Positions 1 to 7,391 of a stretch of DNA of 64,000 nucleotides are shown one piece after another. The stretch is from Streptomyces akebiae (GTDB lineage: Bacteria > Actinomycetota > Actinomycetes > Streptomycetales > Streptomycetaceae), in contig NZ_CP080647.1 of the NCBI RefSeq assembly GCF_019599145.1, positions 1,488,001 to 1,552,000 of the forward strand, written 5' to 3'. The notes beneath the pieces are model-generated. The model was not told the origin of the DNA. It did no database searches and saw only the letters and a list, made by a program, of their open reading frames with translations. The translations under genes were made by a program, and so were the position numbers. The stretch's first letter is position 1. Each line of letters begins with the position of its first letter.

Positions 1-65
1 GATCCTCCTGCCCTGGACTAAGGCGTGTCAACTATCGTGGCATTTGGCGACGGTTGACGGCTGAA

Positions 66-87
66 TCTCGCCACAGTTGTGGCGAGA
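66..87. promoter_or_regulatory. palindromic operator candidate upstream of XRE gene
   Basis: Perfect inverted repeat with 10-bp arms TCTCGCCACA and TGTGGCGAGA around a central GT. A -35-like TTGACG lies at 54-59 just before it, and a looser pair GTCAAC (27-32) / GTTGAC (53-58) precedes it. It stands about 140 bp before the XRE regulator start, so autoregulation is the simplest reading; this is inference. Confidence 0.5.
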
Positions 88-229
88 CCTGGATGTGAGT
101 TCGACGGAACCGCTAGTCTCCCCGCAGTTCACGGTGTACTTGCCGGGACCAGGGTCTCGCGCCAGGCTTGGATCCACGGATTCCGCAGTACCGCGAAATT
201 GGCCTGAGAGAGACGTAGGAGATCTGTCG

Positions 230-886
230 GTGACGGATGGCTTCGAGGTTCCGGACGCCGCGGCGACGGTTCTGCTGCCGGCCGTCGTGGCCCGTGTCAC
301 CGCGCTGGCGGACAAGTTGCGCGTGGGGCACGCGGAGGTCTTCGACACCCGACGGCTCTCGGTGGCCTCGGGTGTGCCGGAGGCGGTCGTGAAGGCCCTG
401 CTGAGCGGCCGGCGCGCCGGTGAGCCGGACGTCCAGGCCCGTTTTCTGCAGCGCCTGGACCTGCTGCGACGCACCCGGCTCAAGCCCAACGGCCGCAAGT
501 ACACCCAGCAGGAGATCGCCGACGGCGCGGGCATGTCGCGCCAGCAGGCGGGTGCCCTGATCAACGGGGACCGGCGTCCCACGATGGAGCACTGCGACGC
601 CATCCAGCGCTTCTTCAGAGTGCACGCCGGTTTCCTCACCGCCGAGGATCCCGAGGCGCTGGCGAGCGCCCTGATGCGGACCGAGCAGGAGCTCCTCCAG
701 CAGCTCGCCGACCGCGAGCGCGCGGCGGCCGAGTCCGCGGACGACCCGCTGCAGCGGCTGCTCCAGAACCACGGTGTGCGTTCCATCGCCTGGCGGGCGG
801 CGCAGCTGCCCACCGACCAGCACCGCGACAAGGTCGCGGAGTGGTTGGACATGCTGCTGGAGAGCGTCAAGCGGCCCGAGTCCTGA
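230..886 (+). CDS. XRE-family helix-turn-helix transcriptional regulator
   Basis: Predicted cytoplasmic DNA-binding protein of 218 residues. The GTG at 230 is chosen because AGGAG lies at 217-221; the frame is open further upstream but without a ribosome site. Residues about 90-130 (YTQQEIADGAGMSRQQAGAL onward, then NGDRRP) form a lambda-repressor-type helix-turn-helix, and a second helix-turn-helix-like segment lies near residues 43-62. The C-terminal third is helical and charged. The gene is followed after 13 bp by an IrrE-type protease gene, the usual repressor/protease pairing in which the protease cleaves or inactivates the regulator. In Streptomyces such pairs are often followed by a membrane protein like the one at 1497. 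Target genes are unknown; the palindrome at 66-87 suggests autoregulation. Confidence 0.85.
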   Translation: MTDGFEVPDAAATVLLPAVVARVTALADKLRVGHAEVFDTRRLSVASGVPEAVVKALLSGRRAGEPDVQARFLQRLDLLRRTRLKPNGRKYTQQEIADGAGMSRQQAGALINGDRRPTMEHCDAIQRFFRVHAGFLTAEDPEALASALMRTEQELLQQLADRERAAAESADDPLQRLLQNHGVRSIAWRAAQLPTDQHRDKVAEWLDMLLESVKRPES

Positions 887-899
887 CCGGGGGAGATCT

Positions 900-1448
900 G
901 TGGGCATCGGAAAGGAAATGCGCCGCCTGTGCGGCGAGTTGGTCGGCGAGCTCACGCTGCCGGCACCGGCGGACCCCGCCGATCTCTACGGCGCCCTGTG
1001 CGACGCGATGAGCAGACGCCGCGGACGCCCCGTCCACTACCGCACGGCCGTCTTCCCACCCGGTACGGCCAGTGGCCTGTGGCTGGACATGGCGGAGCAG
1101 GACCTGGTCGTCATCGAGGAGCGCACCGCGCCGGACCACCAGTTGGTGATCCTCGGCCATGAGCTGTGGCACATGCAGGCCGGGCACTGCGGACAGCACG
1201 TGGACGGCGCCGCCGTCGCCGCGCGCTTAGTGAGCCAGGACGCCGACCTGCGGGAGACCGTGCTGAGGGTCGCCGCCCGGACGCGCTTCGACCTGTCCGA
1301 CGAGCAGGACGCCGAGAGCTTCGGACTGCTGCTGGCCAGCAAGTGCCGTACCTGGCTGGCCGGTTCCGCGCTGCGCGGGCCGGTGCGCCGCGATCACCTT
1401 GCCGGCCGCATCGGGGCCTCGCTCGGCTACCGCGGCCCGCAGGGCTGA
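900..1448 (+). CDS. ImmA/IrrE-type HEXXH metallopeptidase with a TTA codon
   Basis: Protein of 182 residues starting at GTG 900, with GGGGGAG just upstream. HELWH at residues 87-91 is the zinc-binding HEXXH motif of the ImmA/IrrE peptidases, which cleave XRE repressors in phage induction and stress responses; such proteins are often labelled toxin components. The only signal seen is catalytic: no transmembrane segment and no second domain. The gene lies 13 bp after the XRE gene and probably shares its transcript. Leu110 is encoded by TTA (1227-1229), the rare leucine codon read by the bldA tRNA in Streptomyces, so translation may be limited to late or differentiating growth. The substrate (likely the upstream regulator) is inferred. 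Confidence 0.8.
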   Translation: MGIGKEMRRLCGELVGELTLPAPADPADLYGALCDAMSRRRGRPVHYRTAVFPPGTASGLWLDMAEQDLVVIEERTAPDHQLVILGHELWHMQAGHCGQHVDGAAVAARLVSQDADLRETVLRVAARTRFDLSDEQDAESFGLLLASKCRTWLAGSALRGPVRRDHLAGRIGASLGYRGPQG

Positions 1449-1459
1449 GCGGCACCGGA

Positions 1460-1494
1460 ACGCCGAGACGCCGAGAACGCCGAGAACGCCGAAG
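1460..1494 (+). repeat. tandem ACGCCGAGA repeats in translation start region
   Basis: Four consecutive 8-9 bp units (ACGCCGAG, ACGCCGAGA twice, ACGCCGAAG) fill the space between the protease stop and the ATG at 1497. No canonical Shine-Dalgarno is present; the purines of the repeat itself would have to serve. Slippage here could change spacing and expression. Confidence 0.7.
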
Positions 1495-1496
1495 AC

Positions 1497-2705
1497 ATGG
1501 ACGGGTCCAGCTACTACATTCCGGCCGTCGCGATGACGATCGCCCTCGCCCTCAAGACGCCCGCGCTGCTGCGGAACTGGGGCGACCCCCTGATCAGATC
1601 CGTGTGCGCGCTGATGACACTGGCCGCCCTGGTCTTCTGCTTCGCCGCACCGCCGACGATCATCGAGCTCAACCGCGTCACCGGTGTCACGAACGTCTCC
1701 GCCGCCGTCGTCTACCTGCTGCTGAGCGCGTTCAGCGGCTCCTGTCTGGTGCTGATCACCAACTGGCGGGGCGGCCCGCCGGAGACGACCCGCCGTCTGT
1801 CGCGCCGCTGGATCGCCGGGTACGGCGCGGTGTGCGCGGCCATCGTGGCGCTCTTCGTGCTCGGCGAGGCCCCGGTGGAGCGGGTGCGGGACTTCGACAC
1901 GTACTACGCCGACGCCCCGTTCCTGCGCGAGATGATCGTGCTGTACCTGACCGGCTTCATGGTCGCGGGTGTGGCGATGAACGTGATGTGCTGGCGCTGG
2001 GCGCTCCAGGTACGCGGTTGGCTGCGCGCCGGGCTGCTGATCATCGCGTTCGGATTCCTGCTCAACGTCCCGTTCGCGGCGGTCAAGCTGATCGCCGTGG
2101 TGGCCCGCTGGCAGGGCGGCGACCTGGACTATCTGAGCACGTACGTCGCGCCCGTGCTGTCGTCCGTCGGCGCACAGGTCTGCGCGGTGGGCTTCTGCCT
2201 GCCGCTGGCCGGAGAGCGTCTCGGGGACTCCTGGACCATCTGGTCCATGTACCGCCGGCTAGGCCCGCTGTGGCGGGAGCTGCGCCCCGTCTGGGCCCAG
2301 GCGAGCCACGAGGTGCGGATCTCCTGGTGGGCGCCGGCCCGGCTGCAGATGACACAGCGCGAGTCCGACATCCACGACGGCATGCTCAGCCTGTACCCGT
2401 ACTTCGACTCCGCGGTGCGGGCCAAGGCGTACGACGCGGCTGTCGCGTCGGGCTCCGAGCCCGTCCAGGCGCGGGCCGAGGCCGACGCGGCGATGGTGAC
2501 GGCGGCGGTGCGGGCGAGGGCGGACGATCCGGAGGGCCGGGTCATCAGATCGGCCAAGGCCGACGTTCCCGCCCCGCCGGCCGAGAACCCCCGTGACCTC
2601 GTGCGGATGTCCATCGCCCTGCGTCAGTCACCCGTCGTAGCGGCCGCCCGCGAATGGGCCGCCGCGACCAGGTCAGGAAGCGACTTCCATGAGCGAACCC
2701 GTTAG
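1497..2705 (+). CDS. MAB_1171c-type polytopic membrane protein (putative transporter)
   Basis: 402 residues. The first 240 contain about seven hydrophobic helices (near residues 5-22, 35-53, 66-86, 107-127, 146-168, 176-198 and 212-233), followed by a 160-residue soluble, probably cytoplasmic tail rich in Ala, Arg and Glu. The layout matches the MAB_1171c-type putative transporters that commonly follow XRE/IrrE-type gene pairs in actinomycetes; their substrate is not established and no transport motif was recognised. The ATG at 1497 has only the repeat at 1460-1494 as upstream context. The 3' end overlaps the FAD oxidoreductase gene by 17 bp, indicating coupled translation. Role as a sensor or signalling output is equally possible. 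Confidence 0.75.
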   Translation: MDGSSYYIPAVAMTIALALKTPALLRNWGDPLIRSVCALMTLAALVFCFAAPPTIIELNRVTGVTNVSAAVVYLLLSAFSGSCLVLITNWRGGPPETTRRLSRRWIAGYGAVCAAIVALFVLGEAPVERVRDFDTYYADAPFLREMIVLYLTGFMVAGVAMNVMCWRWALQVRGWLRAGLLIIAFGFLLNVPFAAVKLIAVVARWQGGDLDYLSTYVAPVLSSVGAQVCAVGFCLPLAGERLGDSWTIWSMYRRLGPLWRELRPVWAQASHEVRISWWAPARLQMTQRESDIHDGMLSLYPYFDSAVRAKAYDAAVASGSEPVQARAEADAAMVTAAVRARADDPEGRVIRSAKADVPAPPAENPRDLVRMSIALRQSPVVAAAREWAAATRSGSDFHERTR

Positions 2706-4113
2706 CGGCCCGCGCGACAGCACGGTCACGACTCCCCGGCGTGCCGTCGTCGTCGGCGCCGGCATGGCCGGCCTGCTGGCCGCCGCCGCGCTGCGCGACC
2801 ACGCCGAGGTCACCGTCGTCGAACGCGACGCGCTGCCCGAGGGGCCGGAGCCCCGCAAGGGCGTGCCCCAGGCCCGGCACACCCATCTGCTCTGGTCCGG
2901 CGGAGCCCTGGCGATGGAGGAGTTGCTGCCGGGTGTCACCGACGCCTGGCTGGCGGCCGGAGCCCGGCGCATCCCGTTGCCGACCGGGCTGGTGTCCCTG
3001 TCGCCGCAGGGGTGGCTGCGCCGCTGGCCGGAGATGGAGTTCATGATCGCGTGCAGCCGCGATCTGCTGGAGTCGGTCGTCCGTGGCCGGCTCGTCGCCG
3101 ACCCCCGCGTCACCGTGCTGGACCGCACCGAGATCCTGGGCCTGGCGGGCGACGCCTCCCGGGTGACGGGGATCCGGGTCTCTTCCACCGACGGTGAGGA
3201 ACGGGTGCTCACGGCCGATCTCGTGGTGGACGCCGCCGGGCGCGGTTCGCGGGGCACGGCCTGGCTGGACGCGCTCGGGGTGGCGCCCGCGCCGATGGAC
3301 GAGGTCGACTCCGGTCTCGTGTACGCGAGCCGGGTCTACCGGGCGCCGGCGGGCACCGAGGAGTACCCGGTGGTCAATGTGCAGCCGGACGGTTCGCAGC
3401 CGGTGCCGGGGCGGAGCGCGACGCTCGTGCCCATCGAGGGCGGGCGGTGGCTGGTGACGCTGTCGGGCACCCGAGGGGGTCAACCGACGGCGGTGGCCGA
3501 GGAGTTCGAGCCGTTCGCGCGGGGCGTCCGGCATCCGGTCGTCGGCGAGCTGATCTCCCGCGCCGAGCCCTTGACGGACGTCGTGGTCACCCGCAGCACG
3601 ATCAACCGGCGCCGCTTCTTCGAGAAGGTGTCCGGCTGGCCCGACGGCTTCGTCGCGATCGGCGACTCGGTCGCCACGTACAACCCGATATACGGCCACG
3701 GCATGTCCGTCGCCGCCCAGAGCGCCCTCGCGCTGCGGGAACGGGTGGCCGCGCACGGGCTCACGGCGCCGGGGCTGGCGCGGCGGGTGCAGCAGGCCGT
3801 GGCGAAGCCGGTGACGCTGGCCTGGGAGCTGGCCACGGGCACGGACATCCGTTACCCGGAGGCCATAGGCAAGCAGCCGAACGCGGTGCAGAAGCTCTTC
3901 GGACGCTATGTGGAACGGCTGATGAGGACCGCGCTCGGCCGGCCCCTGGTCTTCAGGGCGTACCTCGGCGTGGTCACCCTCACCGCACCGATCGGCGCCC
4001 TCGTCCGGCCGGAGGTCGTCCTCGCGGTGCTGCGCGGTCCGGTCAAACCCCCGTTGACGGAACCCCCCCTGACGGAGGATGAGCGCGAGGCGGTGCTGGG
4101 AGCGGGCTCCTAG
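2689..4113 (+). CDS. FAD-dependent oxidoreductase/monooxygenase
   Basis: 474 residues. An N-terminal Rossmann FAD-binding motif GAGMAG (residues 23-28) ends with the ribose-binding Glu in VTVVERDAL. Later come the DAAGRGSRG segment and the conserved GDS...NPIYGHGMS block near residues 322-340 that contacts FAD pyrophosphate in the p-hydroxybenzoate hydroxylase / geranylgeranyl-reductase group. No secretion signal. It overlaps the membrane-protein gene by 17 bp and ends the regulator-protease-membrane protein run. Hydroxylation or reduction of a polyprenyl or aromatic substrate is plausible, and a polyprenyl-synthase-like gene lies 400 bp downstream on the other strand, but the substrate cannot be named. 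Confidence 0.8.
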   Translation: MSEPVSGPRDSTVTTPRRAVVVGAGMAGLLAAAALRDHAEVTVVERDALPEGPEPRKGVPQARHTHLLWSGGALAMEELLPGVTDAWLAAGARRIPLPTGLVSLSPQGWLRRWPEMEFMIACSRDLLESVVRGRLVADPRVTVLDRTEILGLAGDASRVTGIRVSSTDGEERVLTADLVVDAAGRGSRGTAWLDALGVAPAPMDEVDSGLVYASRVYRAPAGTEEYPVVNVQPDGSQPVPGRSATLVPIEGGRWLVTLSGTRGGQPTAVAEEFEPFARGVRHPVVGELISRAEPLTDVVVTRSTINRRRFFEKVSGWPDGFVAIGDSVATYNPIYGHGMSVAAQSALALRERVAAHGLTAPGLARRVQQAVAKPVTLAWELATGTDIRYPEAIGKQPNAVQKLFGRYVERLMRTALGRPLVFRAYLGVVTLTAPIGALVRPEVVLAVLRGPVKPPLTEPPLTEDEREAVLGAGS

Positions 4114-4233
4114 GGCGACTTCCGCGCGCGGGAGAGCGGGATTGTCAGTGGTGGACGGCAAGCTGGGAGCGTGCCGCCCGTATGCCGGGGCGGGCACGGA
4201 GTTTCACCGATCCGACCAGGGGAGAGCCGTTCG

Positions 4234-4461
4234 ATGCCGACCGCCGTACTGACCGACCGCGAGCGTGCCGCCGTACAGGCCTATCTGCGTTTGCTGGGAA
4301 CCGTACGAGCAGCGTTCGACGGGCCGCCGGAGTCCCGCCGACCACCCGTGGTGCCGCCCGCCGCGCTCGCCGAGGCGGAGCAGGCGCTGGCGGCGGCGGG
4401 CCTGTCGGGCAACGAGGAGGAGTTCTTCGAACTGCTGCGGAGCTGGTGCCCGGAGGTGTGA
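4234..4461 (+). CDS. small conserved-type protein of unknown function
   Basis: 75 residues, starting at ATG 4234 preceded by AGGGGAGAG (4218-4226). An N-terminal helical stretch (TDRERAAVQAYLRLLGTVRA) is followed by a proline linker and an acidic C-terminal helix. No domain recognised. The gene is separated from the FAD oxidoreductase by 120 bp and converges with the minus-strand gene ending at 4528. Codon use is typical of the genome, which supports it as real. Confidence 0.6.
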   Translation: MPTAVLTDRERAAVQAYLRLLGTVRAAFDGPPESRRPPVVPPAALAEAEQALAAAGLSGNEEEFFELLRSWCPEV

Positions 4462-4527
4462 GCCCACGGGCGGCGGCGCCCCGCCGGGTGTCCTCCGACG
4501 GGACGCCGCCGGCTCCGGTCCGGGGCC

Positions 4528-5511
4528 CTAGGACGGTTCCTCGGTCAGGTACATCCCGGCGGCCTGGTCCACCAGTTGCCGCAGGGCAGGGAAGTAGGTC
4601 TGGTCGCCGCCCAGGTCGTCGAGGATGCGGTGCGCGTCGTCGCGGAAGGCCGCGAGGTCCTTCTCGAACCGCCGGAGCACGGCGGGGGCGAGCAGCAGTG
4701 CGCGGAGCTGCGCGCGGGCCGGTCCGGAGCCGCGCGCGGCGTGCACGAGTTCCGCGACCCGCTCCCTGGATCCGGGGGGTGTCTCCTCCAGGGCGCAGGC
4801 GAGGAGATAGGTGACCGTGCCGTTCCGCAGGTCCTCGTCACGGCCGGAGAGCAGGTCCTCCTGGTCGTTGAAGAGCTGCCAGAGGATCCCGAAGACGTCG
4901 CCGAACTCCCGCCAGCGTTCGGTCCGTTCGGTCCCGGCGCCGGAGAGGATCGCGGCCATCGCCGTGATCATTCCGAAGGGGGCGCCGGACTTCCCGCGAT
5001 AGGCGGCCACGACCGCGTCGCGCGAGGCGTTCGCCAGGTCGCCGCGCAGGTCACGCAGCTGGCCCTCCACGGCGTCGATCCAGCAGTCCACGATCTCCCG
5101 GGTGAGGGCGTTGCGCACCGCCTCGGACACCGGCTGGGCCTGCACGACCCTGATGGGCAGGGCCTGTCCGCTGAGGACGGACGCCAGCAGCGCCTCGTCC
5201 GTGCCGAGTCCGGCGGGGGTGTGCGCGCCGGGTCCGTCGGCCAGGTCGTCGAGGTAGCAGGCGGAGGTCCACCACAGGACGTGCACGGCCGACAGGGGAA
5301 CGGCCGGTCCGAGGACCCCGGTCTCGGACGCGTGCACGAGGAGCGGGAGCACGGACAGCGGGTATTTCATCTGCTGGTGGCCCAGCAGCCCGGATATGGA
5401 TCTTCGGACCGCCGTGGTCGACGGCCCGAGGCTCTCCAGGGCGGTGGCGATCTCCGCGTCGATGTCCGCCGCGACCTGTCTGTGCAGCTCCGCGTAGGAA
5501 AGTGTGTTCAT
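4528..5511 (-). CDS. polyprenyl synthetase family protein (class I isoprenoid synthase fold)
   Basis: 327 residues from ATG 5511. The first aspartate-rich motif DDLAD (within CYLDDLADG) fits DDxxD for Mg-diphosphate binding. The second region reads NDQED rather than a strict DDxxD, so chain-elongating activity is less certain than membership of the fold. KSGAPFGM in the middle matches the conserved K(T/S)GxxF segment of trans-prenyl synthases. The ATG overlaps the stop codon of the phosphopantetheinyl transferase gene (ATGA at 5508-5511), so the two are translationally coupled. It may make or hydrolyse a prenyl diphosphate, possibly for the FAD enzyme encoded at 2689; this link is inference. 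Confidence 0.75.
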   Translation of the reverse strand: MNTLSYAELHRQVAADIDAEIATALESLGPSTTAVRRSISGLLGHQQMKYPLSVLPLLVHASETGVLGPAVPLSAVHVLWWTSACYLDDLADGPGAHTPAGLGTDEALLASVLSGQALPIRVVQAQPVSEAVRNALTREIVDCWIDAVEGQLRDLRGDLANASRDAVVAAYRGKSGAPFGMITAMAAILSGAGTERTERWREFGDVFGILWQLFNDQEDLLSGRDEDLRNGTVTYLLACALEETPPGSRERVAELVHAARGSGPARAQLRALLLAPAVLRRFEKDLAAFRDDAHRILDDLGGDQTYFPALRQLVDQAAGMYLTEEPS

Positions 5512-6215
5512 CTGCCGTCCTCGTCCTGCGTGGGAAAGGGAACCGAAACCGCCGTCGCCACCAGCCCCCGCCGGACGGTCCAGCGGCCGTCGAGGGTGGC
5601 GACACGACGGCCGCCCACCACCGGTCCCGGCACGAGGAGTTCGGCGCGCAGCCCGCCGGAACGGCCGCCGGGCTCGACGGTCACCTCGATGTCGGCCTCC
5701 GAGAAGTCCAGCCACCGCCGGGTGAGCGGGAACCACGCCTTGTAGACGGACTCCTTGGCGCTGAAGAGCAGCCGGTCCCAGTGGACCGAGGGGTGGTCGG
5801 CGGTCAGTCGGCGCAGTCGGGCTTCCTCCGCGGGCAGGGCGATCGCCGTCAGGACACCCTCGGGCAGGGCGGCGTGGGGTTCGGCGTCGATGCCGAGGGA
5901 GGCGAGGTCGACGGCGCGGGCCAGGGCGGCTGCGGCGTATCCGTCGCAGTGGGTCATGCTGCCGGTGAGCCCGTCCGGCCAGCCGGGGGCGCCGCGCTCG
6001 CCGGGCACTATCGCCCGCGGGGCGACCCCGAGCTTCTCCATGGCCCGCCGGGCGCAGGCACGGACGAGGGTGAACTCGCGGCGCCGCTTCGGTACCGCCC
6101 GGGCGACGACGGCCTCCTCCTCGGGGTACAGCTCGACCCCCTCGACGGCGGCGGCCGCTTCATGGGCGTGCGCCTCCACGACCACGACCGCTCCCGGGAG
6201 CAGTTCCTCGATCAC
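5508..6215 (-). CDS. 4'-phosphopantetheinyl transferase superfamily protein (Sfp/EntD type)
   Basis: 235 residues. Such enzymes move the phosphopantetheine arm from CoA to a conserved serine of acyl- or peptidyl-carrier proteins. Visible are the Mg-binding GIDAEPH segment and FSAKESVYKAW, the two core motifs of the family, together with the N-terminal KRRREF region that precedes the CoA-binding arm. The 5' end lies inside the metallophosphoesterase gene (56-bp overlap) and the 3' end overlaps the prenyl-synthase start. The neighbour order metallophosphoesterase-PPTase matches, from memory, the S. coelicolor SCO6672-SCO6673 pair. Likely a broad-range activator of natural-product synthases encoded elsewhere. 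Confidence 0.88.
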   Translation of the reverse strand: MIEELLPGAVVVVEAHAHEAAAAVEGVELYPEEEAVVARAVPKRRREFTLVRACARRAMEKLGVAPRAIVPGERGAPGWPDGLTGSMTHCDGYAAAALARAVDLASLGIDAEPHAALPEGVLTAIALPAEEARLRRLTADHPSVHWDRLLFSAKESVYKAWFPLTRRWLDFSEADIEVTVEPGGRSGGLRAELLVPGPVVGGRRVATLDGRWTVRRGLVATAVSVPFPTQDEDGR

Positions 6216-7071
6216 CGGCTCCGACCTCCATCGGCAGAATGCGGCGCAGCCTGCCCGGGGGTTCCGGACGCGGTCGCCACTCGCGGGGGTATCCCACGGA
6301 CACCTCTTCGAAGCGGACCCCGTCCAGCCAGGTGGTCCGCGGGATGTGCAGATGGCCGTAGACCATGACCTCGACGTTGAACCGCCGGTGCCAGTCGGCG
6401 GTCAGCTCCGTGCCGCACCACATGGCGAACTCGGGGTACCACAGGACGTCCGTCGGGTGCCGGTCCAGGGGGTAGTGGTTGACCAGCACCTTCGGCAGGT
6501 CGGGCGGCAGTTCGGCGAGCCTGCGTTCGGTCTCGGCGACGCGGGCGCGGCACCAGGCCTCGCGGCTCGGGTACGGGTCGGGGTACAGCATGTGCTCGTC
6601 GGTGCAGACCACTCCGGTGCCGTGCGCGTACTCCAGGCCCTCCGCCTTGGTGGCACACCCCTCGGGCAGGAACGAGTAGTCGTACAACAGGAACAGTGGC
6701 GCGATCACCACCGGGCCGCCGGGCCCCTCCCAGAGGGGGTACGGGTCCTCGGGGGTGACGACGCCCAGTTCCCGGCAGACTTCGACGAGATGGTCGTACC
6801 GTTCGACGCCCTTGTACGGGACGGTCTCGCTGGGGTGGGTCCACAGTTCGTGGTTGCCGGGCACCCAGACGACCTTGGCGAAGCGGTCGGCGAGTGTGGT
6901 GAGCGCCCAGCGGATGTCGGCGACGGTCTCGGACACGTCACCGGCCACGAGCAGCCAGTCGTCGTCGCTCTCGGGGCGCATCCGCTCGACCAGGGCGCGG
7001 TTCTCGGGATAGCCGATGTGCAGATCACTGACGGCCAGCAGATTTCCGTGACGGCCGACCCTCGACTCCAC
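6160..7071 (-). CDS. calcineurin-like metallophosphoesterase
   Basis: 303 residues from the GTG at 7071, chosen because AAGGGAGC lies 8 bases upstream; an ATG at 7104 is possible but lacks a ribosome site. The five metal-binding blocks of the family are all present: DLHIG, GDV, GNHELW, VNHYPLD and GHLHIP. No signal peptide, so a cytoplasmic phosphoesterase of unknown substrate. The C-terminal tail is Gly/Arg-rich and is the part encoded in the overlap with the phosphopantetheinyl transferase gene, so the overlap constrains little of the catalytic domain. First gene of the three-gene minus-strand unit. Confidence 0.85.
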   Translation of the reverse strand: MESRVGRHGNLLAVSDLHIGYPENRALVERMRPESDDDWLLVAGDVSETVADIRWALTTLADRFAKVVWVPGNHELWTHPSETVPYKGVERYDHLVEVCRELGVVTPEDPYPLWEGPGGPVVIAPLFLLYDYSFLPEGCATKAEGLEYAHGTGVVCTDEHMLYPDPYPSREAWCRARVAETERRLAELPPDLPKVLVNHYPLDRHPTDVLWYPEFAMWCGTELTADWHRRFNVEVMVYGHLHIPRTTWLDGVRFEEVSVGYPREWRPRPEPPGRLRRILPMEVGAGDRGTAPGSGRGRGGARP

Positions 7072-7391
7072 CCGTGCTCCCTTCTGAACACCGAACATCA
7101 ACACGAGAACACAGGTGAGCGCCCGTGGACAACCCCGACCTGCCGACCCGCCGCCTTCCCGTGCGGGGGCGCCGCCGGCTCGTCCGCAGAAGCGGCCCGA
7201 CCTGCCCCGGGACGCCGCCGCGCGAGGATTAACACGCGCGTGACAGAAACATGGGCCCCAGTGGCCGTATGATCCGTCCTACACCACCGCCACGCCCCTC
7301 CTTCGCGTACGGCGGTTCGGCGTACCTCCATCCCCCCTGGCCGGGCACGGCCTGCTTCGCCCTGCCCGCGAACCTTTGAAAGGCGGCCTGC
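7072..7391. other. 320-bp divergent intergenic region
   Basis: Holds the promoters for the minus-strand metallophosphoesterase unit and the plus-strand ATP-grasp gene. A -10-like TATGAT is at 7268-7273 on the plus strand, without a good -35. A 35-codon open frame begins at GTG 7124 and ends TAA at about 7231, but it has no convincing ribosome site and is not called a gene. GAAAGGCGG before 7392 is the ATP-grasp ribosome site. Confidence 0.4.

Noticed and set aside
4465..4527. Possible terminator hairpin between the small gene and the prenyl-synthase-like gene
   Set aside because: Only interrupted GGCGGCG/CGCCGCC pairing; not distinguishable from background in this GC content.
7124..7231. 35-codon frame in the divergent gap
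   Set aside because: No convincing ribosome site, no recognised motif, and it lies in the expected promoter region.
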